Assembly (NCBI GenBank): GCA_964465145.1
Contig: CAYXJR010000008.1
Location: 1 to 64,000, forward strand
Direction: 5' to 3'
DNA length: 64,000 bases
Origin: JAUVKA01 sp964465145
GTDB taxonomy: Bacteria; Bacteroidota; Bacteroidia; Bacteroidales; UBA12481
Shown here: positions 34,884-44,017 of the stretch, one piece after another
Position numbering within the stretch: position 1 is the first letter of the stretch
How the letters are laid out: the number at the start of each line of letters is the position of its first letter
Made by a program: the position numbers and the translations under genes
Notes under the pieces: generated by a model
What the model was told of the DNA's origin: nothing
Database searches by the model: none
Seen by the model: the letters and a program-made list of their open reading frames with translations, nothing else

Positions 34884-36028
34884 TTGGTATTTCTGGGTTC
34901 GATTTTGTTTCGTAAAATCAACAGACCAGTAAAAACAGGCCAGATAATATCATATAATAACGAAAGTAATAATAAATTCTTCTCCTTCAAACGGTTCATT
35001 ACAAGTTTAAAGAATACAACAAAAGTGATTTCCCGGATCAACATAATTATTATTATATATCCGGCAAACTGCCCAAAAGCAAGAAGGATTATTCCCGAAA
35101 TGAAAAAAAACTCACGGCTGATTACTTCAAGGGACAGAATTATTTTATGGGATTTTTTATACCTGAAACCAGTAGTGAAATGCCTTCTTTTCTGACGAAA
35201 CCATTGCTTCCAAGATCGCTTAGGCTCACTAAGGGTAAAACTTTCATCTTGTATCTCAATGGCAGTATTATATCTGGTTCCCGTTTCATTTACAAAAAGG
35301 TCATCATCCCCGGAAGCAATGTGCAGGTGGGAGGCGAAGCCCTTATTTGCAAAAAACAGGCTGCGGCGATAAGCAAGGTTTCTACCAACTGCCATATATG
35401 GAATACCCCTGAGGGCAAAGCTCAGATACTGCATAGCGATATAAACAGTATCAATACGGATCCATTTGTTTAACAATCCTTTACTAGCTTTATAGCCTCC
35501 ATATCCAAGAACGATTTCAGTTTGTTGCATAAAATTGGATTGCATATGCCGAAGCCAATTCGGACTTTTAGGTTCGCAATCTGCATCTGTAAACACTAAT
35601 TGTTCATGGTGTGCAGCTTTAATCCCAATAGTTTGAGCGACTTTTTTGCCTGACACAGAGCCTGGTCGGCCTTCAATTCCTGTAACATATAAGTGAGGGT
35701 ATATTCTCCTGAATTCAGCCAACACCTCCTCCGTATCGTCATAGGATCCATCATTAACCACTATTACATCAAACTCAGGATAAAATTGGTTCAATACTGA
35801 AGGCAGGAATCTACGGAGATTTTCTGCTTCATTTTTGGCACATATAATCACCGAAACAGGATCTGCATCGGTTTTAAAGTTAAGTTTTTTGTATGCGGGT
35901 AGTTTTTTATAGAAACGGAAGAAGAATATTAGCTGGATAATAAAAAACAGCAAAAATAAGCCAGCCAGAAGGAACCAGATCCACAATATGGGATCGTCAA
36001 AAGTTATTTTAAACAACTGTTTGATCAT
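34874..36028 (-). CDS. Family 2 glycosyltransferase, membrane-anchored
   Basis: An N-terminal helix (ILWIWFLLAGLFLLFFIIQLIFFF) precedes a GT-A catalytic domain: VSVIICAKNEAENLRRFLPSVL, the UDP-sugar Asp in VIVVNDGSYDDT, the metal-binding DxD-like FTDADCEP, and the acceptor-site SGDDDLFVN and QKRRHFTTG (Q/RxxRW-like). Three C-terminal helices follow. This layout matches processive or lipid-linked GT2 enzymes. Donor and acceptor are unknown. Its stop overlaps the sigma factor start. An imperfect TATCTTTA lies about 50 bases upstream of its ATG. Confidence 0.88.
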   Translation of the reverse strand: MIKQLFKITFDDPILWIWFLLAGLFLLFFIIQLIFFFRFYKKLPAYKKLNFKTDADPVSVIICAKNEAENLRRFLPSVLNQFYPEFDVIVVNDGSYDDTEEVLAEFRRIYPHLYVTGIEGRPGSVSGKKVAQTIGIKAAHHEQLVFTDADCEPKSPNWLRHMQSNFMQQTEIVLGYGGYKASKGLLNKWIRIDTVYIAMQYLSFALRGIPYMAVGRNLAYRRSLFFANKGFASHLHIASGDDDLFVNETGTRYNTAIEIQDESFTLSEPKRSWKQWFRQKRRHFTTGFRYKKSHKIILSLEVISREFFFISGIILLAFGQFAGYIIIIMLIREITFVVFFKLVMNRLKEKNLLLLSLLYDIIWPVFTGLLILRNKIEPRNTKWK

Positions 36029-36129
36029 TATTTAGCTATTTGAATGACATGAAGAGACAAAGCAAAACACCAGCCTTTAAAGATAGCAGAATTGAAAATG
36101 CTACGGAGATAATGCGCATGAAATTTAGC

Positions 36130-36137
36130 TATCTTTG
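36130..36137 (+). promoter_or_regulatory. Bacteroidota -7 element (TATCTTTG) of the tgt operon
   Basis: TATCTTTG lies 18 bases before the ATG at 36156 and overlaps a possible upstream start codon at 36135, which therefore cannot be used. The predicted leader is about 12 bases. Confidence 0.6.
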
Positions 36138-36155
36138 TGCTTAATCTGTACCTGC

Positions 36156-37286
36156 ATGAATTTTACCACATTACAGACCGATCCGGGTAGCCGGGCACGT
36201 GCCGGCCTTATTGAAACGGATCATGGAAAAATTTCTACTCCCATTTTTATGCCGGTTGGTACTGCTGGTACTGTTAAAGCAGTCCACCAGAGAGATCTCA
36301 GGGATGATATAGGTGCCAGTATCATTTTGGGAAATACTTACCACTTGTATCTGAAACCGGGAACCGAAGTCTTGGCTTTAGCAGGTGGATTACATGCTTT
36401 TATGGGCTGGCAAAAACCAATTCTTACTGACAGTGGCGGCTATCAGGTTTTTTCCCTGGCAGCTAACAGGAAGCTCAGTCCTGAAGGTGCCTGGTTCTCT
36501 TCACATATCGACGGATCAAAGCACTTGTTCACTCCCGAAAATGTTGTGGATATCCAACGTATTATTGGAGCAGATTTCATTATGGCTTTCGATGAATGCA
36601 CTCCTTATCCATGTGAATACGATTATGCCAATCGCTCTCTGGATCTCACTCATGACTGGCTTGTGAGAGGAATCCAACATTTCCATAATACAGATCCACA
36701 TTATGGGTACAATCAAACTTTTATTCCAATAGTTCAAGGTAGCGTTTTTAAGGATCTCAGGAAGAAATCTGCAGAATTTGTGGCGAATCAGGGTATGCTG
36801 GTCAATGCAATTGGGGGTCTGTCCGTAGGTGAACCACTTGAAGAGATGTACGCTATGGTGGAAGAAGTGAATGAAATACTACCAGCAGATAAACCACGTT
36901 ACTTAATGGGAGTTGGGACCCCTGTCAATATTCTTGAATCTATAGCCTTAGGAGTAGATATGTTCGATTGCGTAATGCCTACCAGAAACGGAAGAAACGG
37001 CATGCTGTTTACTAAAAATGGGATTATGAATATGAAAAATGAGAAATGGAAGTTCGACTTTTCTCCTCTTGATCCCGAAGGTACTTCTTTCGTTGATTCC
37101 TCTTATTCTAAAGCCTATTTGCGGCATTTGATCACCACAGGTGAACGCCTTGGTGCCCAGATTGCCAGCATACATAACCTGGCTTTTTACCTTTGGCTGG
37201 TAGATGAAGCGCGGAGAAAAATAGGATCAGGAGAATTTGCCTGTTGGAAAAATTATATGATCCCAAAACTGGGTAGCAGATTATAA
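36156..37286 (+). CDS. tgt: Queuine tRNA-ribosyltransferase lacking the zinc cysteines
   Basis: Tgt exchanges guanine-34 of certain tRNAs for preQ1 on the way to queuosine. The 376-residue protein has the catalytic nucleophile region LTDSGGYQVFSL (Asp92), substrate-pocket motifs MAFDECTPYP and GGLSVGEPLEEM, and the C-terminal FDCVMPTRNGRNG. The usual zinc site CxCxxC...His is changed: the three cysteine positions are Gly309, Ser311 and Asp314 (DPEGTSFVDSSYSKAYL), while the His is kept at 340 with the standard 26-residue spacing. The enzyme probably folds without zinc; I believe this is a Bacteroidota trait, but I cannot check it here. It starts a run of genes with an LptF/G-like permease and an MFS transporter. 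Confidence 0.95.
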   Translation: MNFTTLQTDPGSRARAGLIETDHGKISTPIFMPVGTAGTVKAVHQRDLRDDIGASIILGNTYHLYLKPGTEVLALAGGLHAFMGWQKPILTDSGGYQVFSLAANRKLSPEGAWFSSHIDGSKHLFTPENVVDIQRIIGADFIMAFDECTPYPCEYDYANRSLDLTHDWLVRGIQHFHNTDPHYGYNQTFIPIVQGSVFKDLRKKSAEFVANQGMLVNAIGGLSVGEPLEEMYAMVEEVNEILPADKPRYLMGVGTPVNILESIALGVDMFDCVMPTRNGRNGMLFTKNGIMNMKNEKWKFDFSPLDPEGTSFVDSSYSKAYLRHLITTGERLGAQIASIHNLAFYLWLVDEARRKIGSGEFACWKNYMIPKLGSRL

Positions 37287-37287
37287 G

Positions 37288-38370
37288 ATGCCGGTAATAA
37301 AGAAAATAGACCTTTATATCATCAAGAAATATCTTGGTACTTTTTTCTTTGCACTCGGATTGATCATCCTGATCAGTGTGGTGTTTGATTTTTCAGAGAA
37401 AGTGGATGATTTCATTGAAAAACAAGCTCCCTTTAAGGCCATAGTTTTGCAGTATTACCTGAATTTCATTCCATATTTTTCAAACCTGTTCAGTTTCCTG
37501 TTTGTTTTTATATCCGTTATTTATTTCACTTCAAAAATGGCTATCCATTCTGAGATAATTGCGATTTTGTCATGTGGAATAAGTTACAGGAGGCTTATGG
37601 TTCCATATTTTATTGGTGCCAGCATCATCGCGATGCTGACATTTTTCCTTGGGCATTATATAATTCCGCATTCCAATGTTGGCCGCCTAAAGTTCGAGGA
37701 GCAATATTTCAAGAAGCAATATCGCAGCCCTGAGAAAAATATTCACAGGCAAATTGCCCCTGGGGTTTTTATTTATATGGATAATTATAATATTAAAGCG
37801 GACCATGGAACTAGATTTTCGATGGAGACCATTGAGGATGGGCAACTTGTTTCGAAAATGATGGCCGACTATATTCGCTGGGACTCTACTACCCAAAAAT
37901 GGAGGGTTCATAATTATTGGATAAGGGAATTGGACGGGTTGAACGAAACAATCACCTCGGGTGTTGATATTGATACAACTCTTAACTTGTTTCCTGCAGA
38001 ATTCAAACGACCTCACACCATCGTTGAATCTATGACTACTCCCGATTTAAGAAATTTCATCAAGGAGGAGTTATCCAGGGGGCAGAGTGATGTTTACTAT
38101 TTTATTGAATTATATCGTAGAACCTCTGCTCCTTTTGCTGTGTTCATACTTACTATCATAGGAGTATCCTTATCAAGCAGGAGGATAAGGGGGGGGATGG
38201 GAATGCATATTGGATTCGGAATAGCCCTTAGCTTTTCCTACATCCTTTTCATGCAGGTATCAAAGGAGTTTTCTGTTTCAGGGGATCTTATACCTCTTTT
38301 CGCGGTATGGATACCCAATTTTTTATTCGCATTAATTGCCCTTATCCTTTATAAATTAGCTCCTAAATAA
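37288..38370 (+). CDS. LptF/LptG family permease
   Basis: A 360-residue YjgP/YjgQ-type protein with six membrane helices arranged as three, a periplasmic beta-jelly-roll domain, then three (FFALGLIILISVVFDFSEKVDDF; later IYMDNYNIKADHGTRFS; PFAVFILTIIGVSLSSRRIRGGMG). LptF and LptG pull lipopolysaccharide from the inner membrane into the Lpt bridge, powered by LptB. Only one such gene is here; the partner and LptB are elsewhere. It starts one base after the tgt stop, an association common in Bacteroidota, and its stop shares a base with the next start (TAATG). Confidence 0.92.
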   Translation: MPVIKKIDLYIIKKYLGTFFFALGLIILISVVFDFSEKVDDFIEKQAPFKAIVLQYYLNFIPYFSNLFSFLFVFISVIYFTSKMAIHSEIIAILSCGISYRRLMVPYFIGASIIAMLTFFLGHYIIPHSNVGRLKFEEQYFKKQYRSPEKNIHRQIAPGVFIYMDNYNIKADHGTRFSMETIEDGQLVSKMMADYIRWDSTTQKWRVHNYWIRELDGLNETITSGVDIDTTLNLFPAEFKRPHTIVESMTTPDLRNFIKEELSRGQSDVYYFIELYRRTSAPFAVFILTIIGVSLSSRRIRGGMGMHIGFGIALSFSYILFMQVSKEFSVSGDLIPLFAVWIPNFLFALIALILYKLAPK

Positions 38371-39539
38371 TGCCCTTATCAAAATCATGCAAGTTTCAGG
38401 CGGCTAATGTTATTTCAACTTCAATAGCTCACTTTTTCCATGATATTTACACTTCTTTTCTGGCCCCGATTCTTCCTCTTCTGATAGATAAGCTGGGAAT
38501 TAGCCTGTTTCAGGCAGGTACGCTGTCTGTTTTCCAGCGGATACCTACCATATTTAATCCTTTGATCGGTATCCTTGCCGAGCGTGTCCCTTCACGCTTT
38601 TTTATCATATTGACTCCTGCAATTACTGCAATATTCATGAGTCTCATAGGAGTTGCTCCCAGTTATATCTTCCTGGTGGTTATAATGTTGGTCTCTGGTT
38701 TGAGCTCCGCTTTTTTTCATGTTCCCGGACCAGTAATGATCCGTAAAGTTTCCTGCGACAAGCCAGGATTGGGCATGAGCCTTTTTATGGTGGGAGGAGA
38801 GCTGGCAAGAACAGCCGGCCCACTGGCGATTCTTGGAGCGGTGTCACTATGGGGACTGGAAGGTTCCTGGCGTCTGGCTCCTTTAGGTGTAATTGCTTCA
38901 ATTGTCTTGTTTTTTAGGCTGAAGGATATAGAAATACGACAGGATTTTAGCAAAGACAAAGTGAAGCCCGACTATCTGAAAATTTTTAAATCCTTCATTC
39001 CCCTTTTTACATCCATTACCGGATTCACCTTTTTTTTTGGAGCCATAAAGTCTTCAATAACCTTATATCTTCCAACTTTTCTGAAATTTGAAGGACACTC
39101 ATTATGGTTTGCAGGTGCTTCCCTGGCAATACTACAGGGAGCCGGAGTAGCTGGTACATTGCTCGCTGGACCCCTGGGAGACAAAATTGGCAACAGGACC
39201 CTTCTACGAATTGTGTCATTATCAACCCCTTTATTAATGCTCCTATTTACACAGGTTAACGCTTTCTGGGGGATTCCTGTTTTGATCATTCTTGGGATAT
39301 TCCTTTTTGCTCCCTCCCCAGTTATCCTGAGCGTGGTTAACAATGTTAAAACCAAGCATCTCACTTTCATTAATGGATTGTATTTCACTATAAACTTTCT
39401 TTTAAATGCAATTATGGTAATGATCATCGGATGGATAGCCGATCGTATAGGTCTTGAAACGGCTTTCCTAATTTCGGTAATTATTGGAATGGCAGCCATC
39501 CCATTCATATGGTCGTTAGATGAGGAAGCCTATAAATAA
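38370..39539 (+). CDS. MFS transporter, Fsr (fosmidomycin resistance)-like
   Basis: A 389-residue twelve-helix major facilitator protein. The N-terminal HFFHDIYTSFLAPILPLLIDKLGISLFQAG and the ERVPSRFFII loop match the Fsr/YfnC-like drug-efflux group. A second signature-like loop GPLGDKIGNRTLLRIVSL occurs in the C-terminal half. The substrate is unknown. The gene is coupled by TAATG to the LptF/G-like permease. The intergenic region that follows (39540-39668) leads to the large efflux cluster. Confidence 0.85.
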   Translation: MPLSKSCKFQAANVISTSIAHFFHDIYTSFLAPILPLLIDKLGISLFQAGTLSVFQRIPTIFNPLIGILAERVPSRFFIILTPAITAIFMSLIGVAPSYIFLVVIMLVSGLSSAFFHVPGPVMIRKVSCDKPGLGMSLFMVGGELARTAGPLAILGAVSLWGLEGSWRLAPLGVIASIVLFFRLKDIEIRQDFSKDKVKPDYLKIFKSFIPLFTSITGFTFFFGAIKSSITLYLPTFLKFEGHSLWFAGASLAILQGAGVAGTLLAGPLGDKIGNRTLLRIVSLSTPLLMLLFTQVNAFWGIPVLIILGIFLFAPSPVILSVVNNVKTKHLTFINGLYFTINFLLNAIMVMIIGWIADRIGLETAFLISVIIGMAAIPFIWSLDEEAYK

Positions 39540-39606
39540 TCTGGATCAGGTTGATTTGCTTAGTGTAGGAACGGCTTTCCCTTTTTAACAACTTTTAACA
39601 TGTTCT

Positions 39607-39630
39607 AATTAAACCGAATTGGTTAATATT
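39607..39630. promoter_or_regulatory. Candidate operator upstream of the hybrid efflux operon
   Basis: AATTAAACC (39607-39615) and GGTTAATATT (39621-39630) form an imperfect inverted repeat around GAATT, about 40 bases before the GTG start of the first ABC gene. A direct repeat TTTTTAACA/CTTTTAACA lies just upstream near 39583-39600. No regulator gene is adjacent, so this is only a candidate binding site. Confidence 0.3.
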
Positions 39631-39668
39631 GATCCAACAAATCGTTATTCATACAAGCAATATATACT

Positions 39669-40556
39669 GTGAAAATATCAATTGATCATCTCACCCAGAT
39701 TTACCGTAACGGAAACAAGGCAATAAAGGATGTGTCTCTGGAGATTGACAACGGCATGTTTGGGTTGCTTGGTCCTAATGGTGCCGGGAAATCCACCTTG
39801 ATAAAGATCCTGGTGACATTACTTAAGCCAAGCAGGGGTAAAGTATTGATTAACGGTGAGGACCTGCAGAAAAACAGAAGAAAGGTTAGGGCTGTCCTGG
39901 GCTATCTGCCACAGGATTTTCGATTTTTCGCAAAACTCAGGACATGGGAGTTTTTGGAATATTCAGCCCGTCTGGCAGGCATGCGCGATAATACTGTCAG
40001 GAAGGAAGAGGTTGAGAGGATGTTGGAAGAGGTAGGCTTGTATGAAGTAAGAGACCGTAAAGCCAATAAACTTTCTGGTGGGATGAAACGCCGCCTTGGA
40101 ATCGCCCAGGCATTGATTGGAGATCCCAAGATCGTAATTGTTGATGAGCCAACTACCGGACTGGATCCTGATGAGCGTATCAGATTTCGAAATTTGTTAT
40201 CGAAAATGGCAGAAAAGGAGATGATCATTATTCTTTCCACCCATATTGTTGGTGATATTTCTAGTTCCTGCAATAATATGGCCCTGCTTGACGAAGGGAA
40301 ATTGGTATTCAGTGGCTCTCCTGATGCCCTTGTAGAGCATGCAAAAGGCCACGTATTTCAGGTGAACTTAACTAACCTTGAATTTGAATCAGTCAAAGAA
40401 AAATATAGCGTCATCTCAACAATTCCCTCAATAGATGGGTGGGATGTCCAGTTAGTTGCTGATGAGATTAAAGACTACCCTGCTGTTGAGGTTGAACCCA
40501 ACCTGGAGCATGCTTATGTCTATTTTATGGAAAATGTTTTAAACAAACAGCTGTAA
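39669..40556 (+). CDS. ABC transporter ATP-binding protein (ABC-2 type)
   Basis: A 295-residue nucleotide-binding subunit. Walker A GPNGAGKST is at residues 35-43, the Q-loop in GYLPQDFRFF, the signature LSGGMKRRLG, Walker B IVIVDEPTTGLDP and the H-loop His in STHIVGD. A GTG start is used, since the conserved first strand KISIDHLTQIYRNG begins directly there. It opens a seven-gene cluster and is followed after 10 bases by a permease fusion, its likely partner. It is clearly paralogous to the ATPase domain at the C terminus of the RND fusion later in the operon: both share ERIRFRNLL and DISSSCN after Walker B. It should energise export or conformational work at the inner membrane. Confidence 0.93.
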   Translation: MKISIDHLTQIYRNGNKAIKDVSLEIDNGMFGLLGPNGAGKSTLIKILVTLLKPSRGKVLINGEDLQKNRRKVRAVLGYLPQDFRFFAKLRTWEFLEYSARLAGMRDNTVRKEEVERMLEEVGLYEVRDRKANKLSGGMKRRLGIAQALIGDPKIVIVDEPTTGLDPDERIRFRNLLSKMAEKEMIIILSTHIVGDISSSCNNMALLDEGKLVFSGSPDALVEHAKGHVFQVNLTNLEFESVKEKYSVISTIPSIDGWDVQLVADEIKDYPAVEVEPNLEHAYVYFMENVLNKQL

Positions 40557-40566
40557 TAAAATAATC

Positions 40567-43500
40567 ATGGGAATGATAGCCAATATACGAACAGTTGCCA
40601 ACTTCGAAATTAAAACACTTTTCAGGAGCTGGTTTTTCAGGATATTTTCAATTTTAACGCTTTTCATGCTATTTGGGATGAACATCGGGATGCTCACCAA
40701 TGGTAATGGTGCAACAGGCTGGTTATTAAGATCCCTGTCCTCAAATATCCCGTATTTTAATATAGCCTTTCTTAATATAGCCCAGGCTCTGATCGCGATA
40801 TTTCTGGGAGCCGATTTCCTTAGAAGAGATAAAAAGCTCGACACAACTGAGGTGATCTATACCCGTTCGATGACCAATTGGGAATACGTATGGGGAAAGA
40901 CCTTCGGCGTATTGATCGTTTTTGGCTCTCTTAACTTGTTGGTAATAGCAATGTCACTGGTCATTAATATAGTGATTTCCGGTGTGGTAGTGCATTGGCT
41001 GGGTTTTATCATCTATCCTTTTCTGATTTCTTTTCCCACTCTGATTTTTACGCTGGGATTGGCTTTCCTCCTTATGTCACTGCTCAGGAACCAGGCTGTA
41101 ACTATGGTAATTCTTTTAGGCCTGGCGGCAGTATCAATCTTTTTCATCAACAATAAGGTTGCCAATTTATTTGATTATATGGCCAACTCAATGCCGATGA
41201 TGTGGTCGGATTTTATTGGAACGGGAAGGAATTTTGAAATTATTTTGCACCGGGGGATTTATCTGTCTCTTGGCCTGTCTATGATATTCGCCACCATTCT
41301 GCTTCTAAAACGCCTTCCTCAATCCAAAGCCTCGAGCATGACCGCCCTGCTTTTACTTCTGGTATTTGGCGTTACCGGATTGGCCGGCATGGGGTATTAC
41401 TGGCAGAAATTCTCTAGTGACAAAAAATTTGTTGCCGAAGTCAGGTTATTGAACGATAAGGCAAAAGGAGAGGCCACGGTGAGGGTTGTCAATTATTCAA
41501 TTGATATGAATCACAATGGAAATCAGTTGGATGCTATTGCTGAGCTGGATGTAATCAATGACTCTGATGCACCAATGGACGAAGCTCTGTTTTCTCTTAA
41601 TCCAGGTTTGGAATTATCAAAAATTGAGTTTAATGGGAAAGAGATCCAATATAGTCGGGACCATCATTTACTAAGATGCCAGTTTAGTTCCATGCTGGCT
41701 CCCGGGCAAACGGGCAAACTGAAGTTTGAGTATAGCGGCGATGTGGATGAAAGGATTTGCTACCTGGATATAGATGAAGAACAGTTACAAGTAAAACATG
41801 GACCGGATTTCATAACCAGTTCACAGAATCGTTTCGCCATTTTGGAAGATGATTGTGTGGTTCTCACTCCGGAATCCGTTTGGTATCCGATTGCTGGCTG
41901 GACTTTTGGAAGCAGAATATCCGTTCGCCCGATTAGGCAGTTCAGTAATTACTCTCTTAAAATATCAAGCTTAAATGGCCTTATGCCTGTTTCACAAGGG
42001 CTGATGGAGAAGGATGGCGAGTCTTGGGTTTTTTCCTCTGAGACTGCTTTACCTGGTATATCACTGGTGGCTGCAGCCTATGAAGAGAAAAAAATTATAG
42101 TTGATAGTATTGAATTTTCATACTACCACCTTCCTGATCATGACGTCTTTACAAGCCAATTGCCACTTATTGCAGATACTTTATCATCACTGATCAGTGA
42201 AACAATGATGGATTATCAACGACAGATTGGTCTTGAGTATCCTTATAAAAGCCTGAAATTTGTTGAGGCTCCGGTACAGTTTTTCGCTTATAAGCGGATC
42301 TGGACCCTGACACAGGATTATGTTCAACCACAAATGGTCCTTTTTCCTGAAAAAGGCTGTTTCCTTCAACGCGGTGATTTTAAAGAGGAATTTGAAAGAT
42401 CTGTACGTAATTCAGCTGATAGGGATGATGGTCGTTCTGAGGAAGAAATGCAGGTTGGAGTTTTCAATAACTTTATACGGTCAAATTTTATTGAGAGCAG
42501 CCAAAATATGCAGTTTAATATGCGTGGAGGGCAACCCAGTTTTTCCAGCAGCACGGAACGCCCCTATATAATATTTCCAAATTATTTTTACTTCATCAAT
42601 CGCATAGAATCCGAAGAATACCAAATTATTAATGCCACCCTGGAATCTTTTATGGGAAACCAATCCGCAAGTAATATGGGATTTATGCGTGGGATGGGTG
42701 GGGTTTCGGACGACGAACAGGCCAACCTGGCACTGAAGGAGAATAGCCTGGAGGAACTATTGGGAATGCCTGATGATAAAAATGTTCTTCCAAAAGTTAT
42801 CAAATCAAAAGGTACCTACTTGTTTAATTATCTTGAAGCCGCCGTGGGTTCTGACGAATTCAGGACTTTTATACTTGATCTGATGGCAGATAATCGATTT
42901 AAGAGTATAGATATTCAGGTGTTGTCCGATCAATTATATGAGAATTATGGAGTGGATCTTAATTCTTTCCTGAAGAAATGGTACTACGGAAAAGAATTGT
43001 CATCTTTTTTGGTTACCGATGTTAAGAATATTGAGATCCAGAGCGGAGATAACACGGTATACCAGGTATATTACACTGTTTCAAATATTGGTGATTCGGA
43101 GGGCGTGATAAACGTAACCTTCAGGACCGGTGGACGTGGTGGAATGGGAGGAGGCCGAGGTGGTGGAGGTGATCGTGGCGGATTTTCCATGGCTGGCCGC
43201 GATCAGGCAACAGACCGTTTGTACATTATACCTGCCCAAACCGCCCTTAGGATTGGTGCGGTTATGGATGATCAGGTAAGGATGATGTCAGTTAATACTT
43301 TGATTTCAAATAACTTACCCTTCAGTATAACTTATCCATTTCCAGAAATGGAGCAAAGAAATGACTTAGAGGCTTTTGATGGAATTTTACCGGCTGACCT
43401 TGTTTCCTCGCTTTCAGTTCCCGGCGAAATTGTTGTTGATAATGAGGACTCTGGATTTAGTATTCATGAGGAGGGTAGTTCCAATAAAATCAGCAAATGG

Positions 43501-44001
43501 TTGAAGATTGATCAGAAAGACAGTGAGTTTAAGTACCAGGGGATGCAAACCTGGAGACCTCCTTTGAGTTGGACAGCAACCACAAATTCCGTATTCTATG
43601 GAGATGTAATCCGTTCGGCTTATTATGTACGCAGTGGCGAAGGCAACAAATATGTTGAATGGTCGGCAGAGCTTGATGAGGCTGGGTACTACGATGTATA
43701 TTGCTATTTAAATACTATGATAGCGAGGATGAGTATGTTCCGTGGAAGAGGAGGAGACCGCGGGGGCGGAGGCGGAGGAGGACGAGGCGGCTCTGAACAG
43801 GAAGTTATTGACGAATACCATTTCACTATTCAACATTCTGAAGGAGTTGAGGAAGTTTCACTTGCACTGAAAAATATTGAAGATGGATGGAATAGTTTGG
43901 GTTCCTATTATTTTTCAGCGGGTTCAGCTAAAGTACAGCTTAGTGATAAAAATCCTGGCAGGCTGGTTTTAGCCGATGCCATAAGGTGGGTTAAGCAATA
44001 A
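40567..44001 (+). CDS. ABC-2 type permease fused to a degenerate M1-peptidase-like domain and a golvesin-like domain
   Basis: The first ~270 residues hold six or more membrane helices of the ABC-2 permease type. Residues about 290-830 resemble the M1 aminopeptidase fold (DAIAELDVINDSDAPMDEALFSLNP, YHLPDHDVFTSQLP, LEYPYKSLKFVEAP), but neither HExxH nor the GAMEN exopeptidase motif is present, so the domain should be inactive. A glycine/arginine-rich stretch lies at about 854-875 and another at 1058-1076. From about 953 the protein matches golvesin/xanthan-lyase-like CBM domains (VVDNEDSGFSI, AELDEAGYYDVYCYLN, WNSLGSYYFSAGSAKVQLSD). Permease-M1 fusions are known in Bacteroidota; the loss of the zinc site plus a golvesin-like tail is unusual. 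The second Gly-rich stretch interrupts the golvesin fold. Confidence 0.8.
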   Translation: MGMIANIRTVANFEIKTLFRSWFFRIFSILTLFMLFGMNIGMLTNGNGATGWLLRSLSSNIPYFNIAFLNIAQALIAIFLGADFLRRDKKLDTTEVIYTRSMTNWEYVWGKTFGVLIVFGSLNLLVIAMSLVINIVISGVVVHWLGFIIYPFLISFPTLIFTLGLAFLLMSLLRNQAVTMVILLGLAAVSIFFINNKVANLFDYMANSMPMMWSDFIGTGRNFEIILHRGIYLSLGLSMIFATILLLKRLPQSKASSMTALLLLLVFGVTGLAGMGYYWQKFSSDKKFVAEVRLLNDKAKGEATVRVVNYSIDMNHNGNQLDAIAELDVINDSDAPMDEALFSLNPGLELSKIEFNGKEIQYSRDHHLLRCQFSSMLAPGQTGKLKFEYSGDVDERICYLDIDEEQLQVKHGPDFITSSQNRFAILEDDCVVLTPESVWYPIAGWTFGSRISVRPIRQFSNYSLKISSLNGLMPVSQGLMEKDGESWVFSSETALPGISLVAAAYEEKKIIVDSIEFSYYHLPDHDVFTSQLPLIADTLSSLISETMMDYQRQIGLEYPYKSLKFVEAPVQFFAYKRIWTLTQDYVQPQMVLFPEKGCFLQRGDFKEEFERSVRNSADRDDGRSEEEMQVGVFNNFIRSNFIESSQNMQFNMRGGQPSFSSSTERPYIIFPNYFYFINRIESEEYQIINATLESFMGNQSASNMGFMRGMGGVSDDEQANLALKENSLEELLGMPDDKNVLPKVIKSKGTYLFNYLEAAVGSDEFRTFILDLMADNRFKSIDIQVLSDQLYENYGVDLNSFLKKWYYGKELSSFLVTDVKNIEIQSGDNTVYQVYYTVSNIGDSEGVINVTFRTGGRGGMGGGRGGGGDRGGFSMAGRDQATDRLYIIPAQTALRIGAVMDDQVRMMSVNTLISNNLPFSITYPFPEMEQRNDLEAFDGILPADLVSSLSVPGEIVVDNEDSGFSIHEEGSSNKISKWLKIDQKDSEFKYQGMQTWRPPLSWTATTNSVFYGDVIRSAYYVRSGEGNKYVEWSAELDEAGYYDVYCYLNTMIARMSMFRGRGGDRGGGGGGGRGGSEQEVIDEYHFTIQHSEGVEEVSLALKNIEDGWNSLGSYYFSAGSAKVQLSDKNPGRLVLADAIRWVKQ

Positions 44002-44017
44002 AAAAATTATACTGAAT

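Noticed and set aside
40567..44001. Active M1 aminopeptidase in the permease fusion
   Set aside because: No HExxH or GAMEN motif was found in the protein.
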